Positions 44,340-52,310 of a DNA stretch of 64,000 nucleotides are shown one piece after another. Positions within the stretch are counted from its first letter, which is position 1. Each line of letters starts with the position of its first letter. Location of the stretch: NCBI GenBank assembly GCA_036557785.1, contig DATBGZ010000043.1, positions 78,627 to 142,626 on the forward strand, given 5' to 3'. This stretch comes from DATBGZ01 sp036557785. Its GTDB lineage: Bacteria; Actinomycetota; Actinomycetes; Mycobacteriales; Micromonosporaceae. The notes beneath the pieces are model-generated. The model was not told where the DNA came from, made no database searches, and saw nothing but the letters and a program-made list of their open reading frames with translations. Position numbers and translations under genes: made by a program.

Positions 44340-45539
44340 CTAACGCGGTGGCGCGGGCGGCTCGTTCGGGTGTTCCCGGGCGCGCATCGTGTCGGCGACG
44401 GCGACGGCCGTGAGGACGAGGGCGGGCGCGACGGCGGTGCCCAGCGGCGGGAGCACTCTCATGGCCGGCGCCAGCGCGACGAGCGCGAGCATCCCGAACA
44501 GGCGGGACGGCGACACTCGGCTGAACACCACGTACTCGAAGATCGACCGTCCGGCGAGGAAGACCAGGGGCCCGCCGAGCATGAAGACGATCCAGGCCGG
44601 ATCGGTGGACCCGAACGGGTGCTGGATGACGAGCTCGGTCCCAGCCGAGATGCCGATGATGCCCGCGAGCATGAGGACGTGCGCGGGCACCGTGAACCCG
44701 GCGAGGTGGGCCGGTTCGCGGGCACCCGCGATGGCGGCCGGCAGCAGTTCGCCGGCGCGATAAATGTAGATCCGCCACAGCAGGGCGGCCGTGGCGAACG
44801 ATGCGACGAACGCGACGGTCGAGCCGGCAGACAGGTCACCACGACTGTAGGTCGCGCCGAGGGCCAGGATCAGCTCGCCGAGCGCGATGGTGAAGAACAG
44901 CCGGAACCGCTCGGAGAGGTGCTCCGGGTCGATCGACATCTCCGATTCCGGTTGGCGGCCGAGCTTCGGGGTCGGCTGCCCGAAGGCCACGCCGGCGTAG
45001 TCCACCGCGATCGCCAGCGTCCACAGCACCCCGCGCACCCCGTTACCGAGCAGTGCCCCGGCGATCCAGGGCACAGCCGAGATGCTGGACCACACCAGCA
45101 TGCGCAGCGCGCGGCGTTGGACCGGGTGACCCCGCAGGGCGGGCACGAAGAACAGGCCCTGCACGAGATGGATCGACACATAGGAGCCGGCGAAGAGCAG
45201 GCTCCGTTGCTCGAAGGCCTGGGGGATGGCCACCCCCATGAGCAGGGCACCCAACAGCGCGGCCGCGGCGAGCAGTTGGATCTCCGGCCGCTGCGGATCG
45301 AAGAGGTTGGTGGTCAGCGTGGTGACGAGCCAGACCATGTACGTGGCGAGCAGCAGGATCAGCGACTCCCCCGCCTCGGTGCGCAGGACCCGACGCTCGC
45401 TCGTGAGTTCCTCGACCAGCCGCTGCGTCATCCGGGTGAGGGCGAAGACGTAGACCAGGTCGAAGAAGATCTCCCAGGAGGTGGGGCGCAGTGGCTGGCG
45501 ACGCTTGCGCAGCAGGGCCTCCGCTCTGCGCGTCGCCAC
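44340..45539 (-). CDS. LtrA (low temperature requirement A) family membrane protein
   Basis: A 399-residue protein with about ten transmembrane segments. The opening RPTSWEIFFDLVYVFALTRM, with its FFDLVYVFA motif, and RLFFTIALGELILALGATYS are diagnostic of the LtrA family. LtrA was linked to growth at low temperature in Listeria, but its molecular role is unknown. It stands alone on the minus strand. Confidence 0.85.
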   Translation of the reverse strand: MATRRAEALLRKRRQPLRPTSWEIFFDLVYVFALTRMTQRLVEELTSERRVLRTEAGESLILLLATYMVWLVTTLTTNLFDPQRPEIQLLAAAALLGALLMGVAIPQAFEQRSLLFAGSYVSIHLVQGLFFVPALRGHPVQRRALRMLVWSSISAVPWIAGALLGNGVRGVLWTLAIAVDYAGVAFGQPTPKLGRQPESEMSIDPEHLSERFRLFFTIALGELILALGATYSRGDLSAGSTVAFVASFATAALLWRIYIYRAGELLPAAIAGAREPAHLAGFTVPAHVLMLAGIIGISAGTELVIQHPFGSTDPAWIVFMLGGPLVFLAGRSIFEYVVFSRVSPSRLFGMLALVALAPAMRVLPPLGTAVAPALVLTAVAVADTMRAREHPNEPPAPPR

Positions 45540-45591
45540 CAGCCCGCCCCTTTTCGTCGGTTTTGCCAGTCTTCGGGGCAGTCATACCATG

Positions 45592-45620
45592 CGGGCCGGG
45601 ATCCCATGGATCCCGGCCCG
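45592..45620 (-). terminator. 13-bp GC-rich hairpin after the phoX remnant
   Basis: CGGGCCGGGATCC (45592-45604) pairs perfectly with GGATCCCGGCCCG (45608-45620) around a 3-base loop. It lies just past the 3' end of the phoX pseudogene and upstream of LtrA on the same strand, so it probably was the phoX terminator. No T tract follows, as is common in actinobacterial terminators. Confidence 0.65.
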
Positions 45621-45643
45621 GCTTCGTTACTTCCGTGGTGGGG

Positions 45644-46200
45644 TCAGCGCCAGCCGGTGATGTCCAGCAGGGTGCCGTGCCCCGACTTGTTGTGCTGCAC
45701 GCTGACGTAGAAGTGCCTGCCGCTGGCGTCGAAGAAGCCGCCGGTTCACTCCGAGCTCAGGTCGTTGAGCGAGGCAATCCGCAGACACCCGTCGCTGATC
45801 AGGGCCGTGGTGGCCCGTCGTCCAGGCACGACCACGGATGGTTGTTGTGCGGCCGCTCGAACGTGGTCTCCCCGTCCTCGTGGATGATCCAGTTCCCGCG
45901 GCCCGGCTGGTAGACGATGTTGTCCGCATGTTGTACTCCGGCGAGCCGACGATCAGGACCTGACCCTGCGGTACGGCCGAGTTGGTCGTCGCGTCGGCCA
46001 CGGCGCCGTCGGTGAGACACATCGTCTCGCCGTAGTAGTGCGCCTGCTTCCGACCGGTGTTGTTGCCACACATCCGGATCGAGCCGCCGGCCAGCCTCGC
46101 CTCGTCGAACGTGTAGTCCTCGGGGCGGTGGAAGCCGGTGGTGTGCACCGCGAGCGCGCGGTTCGCGATGACATCAGGGCCGAGGACATTGCTGCGCGCC
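45644..46200 (-). pseudogene. PhoX-type alkaline phosphatase (DUF839) remnant
   Basis: The remnant reads IANRALAVHTTGFHRPED, MCGNNTGRKQAHYYGETMCL and VLIVGSPEYNM in one frame, then NIVYQPGRGNWIIHEDGETT and FERPHNNHPWSCLDDG in a second, then SDGCLRIASLNDLS, a TGA (45745-45747, replacing an expected Trp), and GGFFDASGRHFYVSVQHNKS to the stop at 45644. This is the C-terminal part of PhoX, a secreted phosphatase. At least two frameshifts and one nonsense codon are visible, and more than half of the N-terminus is missing. The upstream limit is approximate. Confidence 0.75.
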
Positions 46201-46635
46201 ATCGCAGAGTGGTTGCGGGGCGACCCGATCGCCGCCCGCCCGCTGCACTGGGCAGCGTTGGCGCGTCCCAGCCCCGCTGCCGCAACACAGTGATCTTGGT
46301 GGATGATCACCGTGTTGCGGTGGTGCGCAAGGAAAGCAGAAGGCGCCACCCACGGCGCGTTGCCACCGGTCCGGGTAACCGAGCGTCGCGACGCCGAGCA
46401 GCGTGCTCGGCACATCGTGTTCGCCGAAGTGTCAGCTGACGGTGTTCCACGCGAGGACGAGATCCTCCCTGTGGGTACTGGAAACGTAGACGGCCGTCTT
46501 GACGACCCAGCCAGGATAGATGCGGTCGAGAAAGCGTGCCGAACCGGTGGACTCGAACGTGATCTGGGCCCGGGTGCCTTGCTGGGGGCGGAAAATCGCG
46601 CGGCCTGGGGTAGCCAGGGCGGCTAGGTTGCCGGC
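46201..46635. other. Decayed spacer with coding-like fragments
   Basis: No intact gene is visible. On the minus strand, 46432-46620 encodes a coding-like C-terminal piece (AIFRPQQGTRAQITFESTGS then ARFLDRIYPGWVVKTAVYVS to a stop) with no start of its own. Upstream phoX sequence is absent. The palindromic copy at 46281-46350 lies here. It looks like a gene graveyard between phoX and the MOSC gene. Confidence 0.5.
46281..46350. repeat. Copy 1 of a palindromic repeated sequence
   Basis: Starts CGCAACACAGTGATC and contains an inverted repeat with GATCACCGTGTTGCG (46305-46319, one G-T mismatch in 15). The same sequence, about 84% identical over the first 57 bases, occurs in the same orientation at 47386. 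On the minus strand both copies encode similar peptides (AFLAHHRNTVII here, AFLVDYRSTVII there), so they may be diverged coding remnants of one gene family. Confidence 0.6.
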
Positions 46636-47301
46636 GTGAGCAGGATTGTCTCGGTCAACCTCGCGGTGCCGGAGCCCAACCCGGCCAAGGGTGTTGGTGT
46701 CACGGGTATCAATAAAAGGCCGGTTGATCGCCTGGTCATCGTGCGCGCGCCAGGGCCAAAGACGACCGGGCTGCACAGCGGCCTGGTCGGCGACCAGATC
46801 TTCGACATCGAGCACCACGGCGGCGACGACCAGGCCGTCTACGCGTACGCGCGCGAGGATTACGACTGGTGGCAGGCGCGGCTGAGCCGGCGGCTGGCCA
46901 ACGGGCTGTTCGGAGAGAACCTCACGACCGAGGGGGTCGACGTCAACGGCGCGGTCATCGGCGAGCGGTGGCGCGTCGGTCCCCGGGTGCTCCTCCAGCC
47001 GACGTTCGGTCGCATCCCGTGCGCCACCTTCCAGCACAAGATGGGCGAGCCGCGCTGGGTGAAGACGTTCACGCGGGCGAACCGCCCGGGCGCGTATCTG
47101 CGGGTGCTGGAGCCGGGCGAGCTGTGCGCCGGGGACCCGGTCACCGTGGCGGACCGCCCGGCGCACGGGGTGACGATCGCGCTGGCTTTTCGGGCGTATC
47201 TGACCGAGCCGGAGCTGCTGGCCGAGCTGGTCGAGATCGACGGGCTGCCCGACGATCTGCGCGAGACCTTGGCGGCGCGGCTCCCACGGCGGCAGGCGTG
47301 A
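46636..47301 (+). CDS. MOSC-domain protein (YiiM-like)
   Basis: A 221-residue protein from GTG 46636. MOSC domain with IFDIEHHGGDDQAVYAYARE, GLFGENLTTEGVDVNGAVIG and the region LLQPTFGRIPCATFQHKMGE, whose Cys (about residue 132) is the usual molybdenum-cofactor or sulfur-carrier Cys. The C-terminal 3-alpha region follows, as in E. coli YiiM. YiiM-type proteins reduce N-hydroxylated compounds. It lies between two copies of a palindromic sequence. Confidence 0.85.
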   Translation: MSRIVSVNLAVPEPNPAKGVGVTGINKRPVDRLVIVRAPGPKTTGLHSGLVGDQIFDIEHHGGDDQAVYAYAREDYDWWQARLSRRLANGLFGENLTTEGVDVNGAVIGERWRVGPRVLLQPTFGRIPCATFQHKMGEPRWVKTFTRANRPGAYLRVLEPGELCAGDPVTVADRPAHGVTIALAFRAYLTEPELLAELVEIDGLPDDLRETLAARLPRRQA

Positions 47302-47385
47302 CCGGGTAGGCAGCGCTGCGCCGGCACCGTCCTACCGGCACACCCGGGTGAGCTGGGTAGCGCTGGTGCCTTCCTGGTTCACTCG

Positions 47386-47455
47386 CGCAACCCAGTGATC
47401 GTGGAGGATGATCACTGTGCTGCGGTAGTCCACGAGGAAAGCGATCGCGCCGCCC
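47386..47455. repeat. Copy 2 of the palindromic repeated sequence
   Basis: Starts CGCAACCCAGTGATC and has the same arm-loop-arm plan as copy 1 at 46281. On the minus strand it sits in a short open frame (GGAIAFLVDYRSTVIILHDH to a stop at 47332-47334) without a clear start. I do not recognise the family. Confidence 0.6.
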
Positions 47456-47480
47456 AGCCCGGGCAGCACCCTGCGATCGG

Positions 47481-48251
47481 ATGACGCCAGAGGAGCAACT
47501 GGAGATGTTCGGCGCGCGGCTCTACGACGCGATCGGGGGCGCCTACACCGCGACCCGCCGTACCGACCCGCGGATCGCTGCGAGGATCTGGGATGCGCTG
47601 GCAGATGCGCGGACGGTGCTCAATGTCGGCGCCGGCACCGGCTCGTACGAGCCGCCGGACCGTGACGTGATCGCGGTCGAGCCGTCGGCGGTCATGCGGG
47701 CGCGCCGACCCGCGGGCGCGGCGCCCTGCGTCGCCGCCGCCGCGGAGAGCCTCCCGTTCCCGGACCAGTCCTTCGACGCCGCCATGGCCGTCTCCACCGT
47801 CCACCACTGGGCGGACCCGGTCGCCGGGCTGCGCGAGCTGCGGCGCGTGGCCCGCCGCGTCGTCGTGCTCACGTTCGACGCCAGCCAGACCGTCCTGCAT
47901 CACCAGTTCTGGCTCACTCGCGACTACCTACCCGAGTTCGCCGGCCTCTTCACAGGCTGGCCAACGCTTTCCGGGCTCGCCGACGCGATCGGGGGGCGCG
48001 CGGAGCCGGTGCTCATTCCGTGGGACTGCGCGGACGGCCTGTTCGAAGCGTACTGGCGACGGCCCGAGGCGTACCTGCACGATGAGGTGCGCCGGGCGCA
48101 GTCGGTATGGACGAGGGTCGGGCCGGACGTCGAGCAGCGGGCGGTCCGCGGCCTCCGCGACGACCTGGCCTCGGGCCGGTGGACCGAGCGCAACCGTGAC
48201 CTGCTCGCCCTCGACGCGGCAGAACTCGGCCTCCGCCTACTCATAGCCTGA
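47481..48251 (+). CDS. Class I SAM-dependent methyltransferase
   Basis: A 256-residue protein; ATG 47481 or ATG 47505 could be the start. The SAM motif is VLNVGAGTGSYEPPDRDVIA, followed by AVEPSAVM (acidic turn), ESLPFPDQSFDAAMAVSTVH and LRELRRVARRVVVLTFDAS. This is the ubiquinone/menaquinone-type small-molecule methyltransferase fold. The C-terminal half (FEAYWRRPEAYLHDEVRRAQ) is a family-specific cap. Substrate unknown; stand-alone gene. Confidence 0.8.
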   Translation: MTPEEQLEMFGARLYDAIGGAYTATRRTDPRIAARIWDALADARTVLNVGAGTGSYEPPDRDVIAVEPSAVMRARRPAGAAPCVAAAAESLPFPDQSFDAAMAVSTVHHWADPVAGLRELRRVARRVVVLTFDASQTVLHHQFWLTRDYLPEFAGLFTGWPTLSGLADAIGGRAEPVLIPWDCADGLFEAYWRRPEAYLHDEVRRAQSVWTRVGPDVEQRAVRGLRDDLASGRWTERNRDLLALDAAELGLRLLIA

Positions 48252-48400
48252 GCCCCGCCGACACCTGACGCGTGGTGCGACGCCGACCATGCTTACGCAC
48301 GTCGATCAAGGTCCAATCTGACCATTGTGGACAGATCTGAGCAGAGTTCGTGTTATCCCGTTGGGCGTACGCTGTGCCTGTCCACCACGCGGGAGGCGCG

Positions 48401-49390
48401 ATGAGCAGGCTGATCAGCGTCGACGAGGTACCGAGGGCCGACCGCGCCGACTTCCTCAACAAAATGAACGCCACCCTGTGGGTGCCGATGGAGTGCCGCA
48501 TCGACCAGGGCCTGGACTACCGGGCACAGTTTCGGGCGAGCGGCCTGGGCGCCATGCAGGTGGTCGTGCTCGATCTCATGCCGATCTCGGTGCGGCGGAC
48601 CCCGCGCTTGATCTCCCTCGCCGACCCCGACATGGTCAAGATACTGATGATGTGTAGCGGCGGGTCGTCGGTGGTGGACCAGGGTGGCCGGCAGGCCCGG
48701 CTGTCTCGCGGTGACTTCGCGATCTACGACACCCGACGACCCTACGAGGTGACGTGCGGCGTCGACTCGGGGCAGCCCATCAAGGCATTGACCTTCATGT
48801 TCAGCCCATCTCTGCTTCCCGTGCCACGCAAGCGCATCGATGAGCTGGCCGCCGTACGCGTCGCCGGGAGCTCGGGCCTTGGTGATCTGACGTCGACCCT
48901 CCTTCTCCAGTTGGCGCGCAGCGTCGACCAGTACAGCCCGGCTGAGGCGGCGCGGCTGTCGACGGCGGCGCTCGAGGTCCTGGCGACCCGGCTCGCGCGC
49001 GAGCTTGACGCCAGCGAGTGGGCCACGCCCGAGGCTCGCCGGCACGCCGTGCTCACGACGGTCCAGGCCTTCATCCAGCAGCATCTGGGAGATCGACAGC
49101 TCACGCCGGCCGCGATCGCCGCGGCGCATCACATGTCCCTGCGGGCCCTGCATCAGCTCTTCCATGACGAAGGGCTGACCGTGGCTGCCTGGATCAGGCA
49201 CAGGCGCCTGGAGCAGTGCCGCCGTGACCTTTCCGACCCGGCGTTCGGCTCGAAGCCGGTCGCGGCCATCGCGGCCCGCTGGGGCTTCTCGAGTGCGGCC
49301 GACTTCAGCCGGGCGTTCCACGCCGCGCATGGCCTTCCACCGGCCGAGTACCGCAGGTTCGCACTGGTTGTGAAGGACTCTGCACCGTAG
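48401..49390 (+). CDS. AraC-family regulator with cupin-like sensor domain
   Basis: Start ATG 48401 (MSRLISVDEVPRADRADFLN) after GGGAGG. The 329-residue protein has an N-terminal AraC-binding-like domain (about residues 25-195; LSRGDFAIYDTRRPYEV is characteristic) and a C-terminal double HTH (ITPAAIAAAHHMS-like LTPAAIAAAHHMSLRALHQL to WGFSSAADFSRAFHAAHGLP). Inducer unknown. The methyltransferase gene 67 bases downstream may be a target. Confidence 0.87.
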   Translation: MSRLISVDEVPRADRADFLNKMNATLWVPMECRIDQGLDYRAQFRASGLGAMQVVVLDLMPISVRRTPRLISLADPDMVKILMMCSGGSSVVDQGGRQARLSRGDFAIYDTRRPYEVTCGVDSGQPIKALTFMFSPSLLPVPRKRIDELAAVRVAGSSGLGDLTSTLLLQLARSVDQYSPAEAARLSTAALEVLATRLARELDASEWATPEARRHAVLTTVQAFIQQHLGDRQLTPAAIAAAHHMSLRALHQLFHDEGLTVAAWIRHRRLEQCRRDLSDPAFGSKPVAAIAARWGFSSAADFSRAFHAAHGLPPAEYRRFALVVKDSAP

Positions 49391-49456
49391 GCCAACGACA
49401 CGCACCGCCCGCATGCCCACCCTGGTCCCCATACGGAGAACCGGGAGGTACGAGCG

Positions 49457-50263
49457 ATGAGTTACCCGTTCGCGGATCGAGCCGCCGAGGACGACCGCCT
49501 CGTGGCACAGGGCAGGGTCTTCGATCCGCTCACGCACCGCCTGCTTCGCGAGGCGGGCCTTAGCCGGGGGATGCGCGTGCTCGACCTCGGCAGCGGCGCC
49601 GGCAATGTCTCCCGGCTCGCAGCCGAGATCGTCGGCCCCGAGGGCACGGTGGTCGGCATCGAGCGGGACCCGGCCGCGGTCGAGCTCGCCCGACGACGGA
49701 CCCAGGCACCGAACATCGAGTACCGCGTGGGCGACGTGCAGACGCTCGATGGTGTTGAGGACGGTTTCGATGCGGTGGTGGGGCGGCTGATCCTCATGTA
49801 TGTCACCGACCCCGCGGCGGCACTCCGCAACGCCGCCGCCCGGCTACGAGACAACGGCCTGATCTGCATACATGAGTGCGACCTCGTGTGCCTCACGGCG
49901 GCACCGCCGACAGCGCTCTTCGACCGGGTGCACGGCTACTTCTTGCAGGCGCTGGAGAAGGCCGGCGTCGAGCTCCGGATGGGTCCGAGCCTGTTCTCCG
50001 CGTTCCTCTCAGCCGGACTGCCCGGCCCTGACCTGCTCGTGGAGGCGTTCGCGGCGGGCGGCTCCCAAGCGCCGACATGGGCGTGGGCGAACGTGATCGC
50101 GGCCGCGGTCCCGCTCATGGAGCGGCTGGGCGTCGCGACCCGAGACGAGGTCGGCGTGGAAACCCTCTCCGACCGGCTGCTGAGCGAGACCATGGCCAGT
50201 GGCAGTTGCGTCTATGGTCCACCGATGACGGGGGCGTGGGTCAGGCTCCGCGCGGCCCAATGA
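49457..50263 (+). CDS. Class I SAM-dependent methyltransferase
   Basis: A 268-residue protein from ATG 49457 (GGGAGG-type site upstream). SAM motif MRVLDLGSGAGNVSRLAAEI, then VVGIERDPAAVELARRR and YRVGDVQTL, with VVGRLILMYVTDPAAALRNA as the post-motif. It belongs to the UbiE/Methyltransf_11/31 group. The 3' end overlaps the convergent HxlR regulator gene by 23 bases. It may be controlled by the AraC-type gene just upstream. Confidence 0.82.
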   Translation: MSYPFADRAAEDDRLVAQGRVFDPLTHRLLREAGLSRGMRVLDLGSGAGNVSRLAAEIVGPEGTVVGIERDPAAVELARRRTQAPNIEYRVGDVQTLDGVEDGFDAVVGRLILMYVTDPAAALRNAAARLRDNGLICIHECDLVCLTAAPPTALFDRVHGYFLQALEKAGVELRMGPSLFSAFLSAGLPGPDLLVEAFAAGGSQAPTWAWANVIAAAVPLMERLGVATRDEVGVETLSDRLLSETMASGSCVYGPPMTGAWVRLRAAQ

Positions 50264-50720
50264 CGTCGAGACGCTCGAATGGGCTTGGACCGTCGTGCGG
50301 CTTCGGCGGGGCGCCGAGATGACGGGCGCGCAGTTCGTCCATGAGCTCCTCGATGAACGCCGGACCGTCATCGCGCATGAGCTGCTGGCGACTCCGAAGC
50401 TCCGCGTCGCCGCAGCGCCAGTCGAGGCCCCAGTTGCCGAGTGCGTAAATGATCGGGAGGGTCTGGATGCCAGCTTCCGTGAGGCTGTAGCGGGCGCGCT
50501 GCCCGCGGGCTGCGGTGCCGCGGGTGAGGATGCCTGCATCGACGAGTCGCACGAGGCGGTCGGCGAGGATGTTCGACGCGATGCCCTCGATCGACCCGGT
50601 CAGCAGCGCCCGGAAGTAGCGGCGGTCGCCGAAGATGACGTCGCGCAGCACGAGCAACGACCAGCGATCTCCCAGCACCTCGACGGCGGCGTTGATCGGA
50701 CACCCGGACCGTGGTTCCAC
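50241..50720 (-). CDS. HxlR-family winged-helix regulator
   Basis: Start GTG 50720 (VEPRSGCPINAAVEVLGDRW) with AAGGAGG four bases before. The 159-residue protein has the HxlR signature: Cys8 in SGCPIN, LGDRWSLLVLRDVIFGDRRY, IASNILADRLVRLVDAGILT and ARYSLTEAGIQTLPIIYALG. HxlR proteins are redox- or aldehyde-sensing repressors or activators, with the N-terminal Cys as sensor. It is divergent from a reductase-MBL gene pair, with a palindrome in the gap that is its likely operator. Confidence 0.88.
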   Translation of the reverse strand: MEPRSGCPINAAVEVLGDRWSLLVLRDVIFGDRRYFRALLTGSIEGIASNILADRLVRLVDAGILTRGTAARGQRARYSLTEAGIQTLPIIYALGNWGLDWRCGDAELRSRQQLMRDDGPAFIEELMDELRARHLGAPPKPHDGPSPFERLDVIGPRGA

Positions 50721-50752
50721 GACGCCTCCTTGACAGGCAGTTCGCTCCCAAT

Positions 50753-50779
50753 ATAGTGGTTGCAAATCACAATCACTAT
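50753..50779. promoter_or_regulatory. Palindromic HxlR operator candidate
   Basis: ATAGTGGTTG (50753-50762) and CAATCACTAT (50770-50779) form a 10-bp inverted repeat with one mismatch and a 7-base loop. It is AT-rich against the GC-rich background and lies in the 73-base gap between hxlR-type gene and reductase gene. A regulator of this family would bind such a site and control both directions. Confidence 0.7.
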
Positions 50780-50793
50780 GGAGCGAGGGAGCG

Positions 50794-51390
50794 ATGGGCC
50801 GGTTCGTGTACTCGATGAACGTGTCCCTCGACCTGCGGATCGAGCAGGTTCCGGGCGACAACGGCGCGGGCGAATGGCTACGCATCACCGAAGGGCTGCA
50901 CCGCGAGGCCAACGCGCTGGCACGGGCAGTCGCGGTGATGGTCCAGGGCCGGGTGTTCTACGAGACGATGGAGGAGTACCAGCCGCGGGCGCGCGACGAC
51001 GCGTCGCTGCCGGACGTCCTGCGTGAGTACGGCGAGATCTGGACATCCAAACCCAAGGTGCTCGTCTCTCGTACTCGCCGCAGTGCCGACCACAACACGC
51101 GGATCATCGGCGGAGACGATGCGATCGAGCAGCTCGCCGCCCTCCGTACCCAGACCGACGGCACCATCAGCGTGAACGGCGCGGCGCTCGCCACGCAACT
51201 GCTCCGCGCCAAGCTGCTCGACGAGTTGCTGCTCTGGACCCATCCCGCGATCCTCGGCTTCGGCAGGCCCCTGTTCGACGACTACGACGTGCCGATCGAG
51301 CTGGAACTGCTCGAGCAGCGATCGTTCGAGCAGGGCGTCACGATGCATCGCTACGCCATCCACGAGGTGAGCGAGGCACGCTCATGCTGA
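50794..51390 (+). CDS. RibD-like dihydrofolate-reductase-family protein
   Basis: A 198-residue protein from ATG 50794 (MGRFVYSMNVSLDLRIEQVP), after GGAGCGAGGGAGCG. It matches the RibD C-terminal/DHFR family: MVQGRVFYETMEEYQPRARD, KPKVLVSRTRRSADHNTRII, DGTISVNGAALATQLLRAKL and LDELLLWTHPAILGFGRPLF. Such stand-alone proteins probably reduce small heterocycles with NADPH; the substrate is unknown. It overlaps the MBL gene by seven bases (ATGCTGA) and is divergent from the HxlR regulator. Confidence 0.83.
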   Translation: MGRFVYSMNVSLDLRIEQVPGDNGAGEWLRITEGLHREANALARAVAVMVQGRVFYETMEEYQPRARDDASLPDVLREYGEIWTSKPKVLVSRTRRSADHNTRIIGGDDAIEQLAALRTQTDGTISVNGAALATQLLRAKLLDELLLWTHPAILGFGRPLFDDYDVPIELELLEQRSFEQGVTMHRYAIHEVSEARSC

Positions 51391-52208
51391 GGCAGGTCGC
51401 CGAGGGCGTACTGATCCACGAGAGTGAGTTCATTGAGAGCAACGCCGTTGTCGTGCAGGGCACGGCGGGCGTGCTGCTCATCGACGCCGGGATAACACGC
51501 GACGAGATGGTCGCCATCGCGGACGACCTTCGTCAGTTGGGCCTGCCCGTTGTGGCAGGGTTCTCCACCCATCCCCACTGGGATCACCTGCTCTGGACCG
51601 CCGAGCTCGGCGGAGCGCCCCGTTTCGGTACCGCCCGCGGCGCGGCCGATATCCAAGCCTTCCTATCGGACGCGCACTGGAAGGACCACATCGTCGAGGA
51701 TCTGCCGCCGGAGATCGAGGTACCGCTGGACCTGCTCGGTCTCATCACGGGCCTGCCCGCCGAGGCGACCCAGGTTCCTTGGGACGGACCCAAGGTCCGG
51801 ATCATCGAGCATCAAGCGCACGCTCCTGGCCATGCGGCACTGTTGATCGAAGAACGGAGGGTTCTCGTCGCCGGCGACATGCTCTCTGATGTCCTGATTC
51901 CGATGCTCGACCTGAGCGCCGCTGACCCGATCGAGGACTACCTCGCCGCGCTGCGGTTGCTGGAGGGCGTGGCGCGCGACGTCGATGTTCTCGTCCCCGG
52001 CCACGGGTCAGTCGGCAGCGCTGACCAGGTGCACGTGCGGATCGAGCGGGATCGGGCGTACGTGCTGGCCTTGCGGGAGGGCAAGGTTCCTCGTGACCTG
52101 CGAGTCGGCCCATCGGCCAAGCCCGGCTGGGAGTGGGTAAGCGACGTGCACGACGGGCAACTCCAAGGTCTCGCCCACAGAAGCGAGCGTGACGCGACGC
52201 TCGGATAG
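51384..52208 (+). CDS. MBL-fold metallo-hydrolase
   Basis: A 274-residue metallo-beta-lactamase-fold protein from ATG 51384. The metal site is visible as STHPHWDH (HxHxDH), then APGHAALLIEERRVLVAGDM (His and Asp ligands) and VDVLVPGHGSVGSADQ (last His). It lies in an operon with the RibD-like gene under likely HxlR control. Substrate unknown; lactonase- or thioester-hydrolase-like activities are typical. Confidence 0.85.
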   Translation: MLRQVAEGVLIHESEFIESNAVVVQGTAGVLLIDAGITRDEMVAIADDLRQLGLPVVAGFSTHPHWDHLLWTAELGGAPRFGTARGAADIQAFLSDAHWKDHIVEDLPPEIEVPLDLLGLITGLPAEATQVPWDGPKVRIIEHQAHAPGHAALLIEERRVLVAGDMLSDVLIPMLDLSAADPIEDYLAALRLLEGVARDVDVLVPGHGSVGSADQVHVRIERDRAYVLALREGKVPRDLRVGPSAKPGWEWVSDVHDGQLQGLAHRSERDATLG

Positions 52209-52310
52209 CGAACGGCGCACGCGGTCACCGTCACCTGTCCACGGCCCGGCGGCGAAGGATAGACGAAAGATCGGCGTCGGTCGCTGCCCTGGGGGCACGC
52301 CCGAGTGCTG

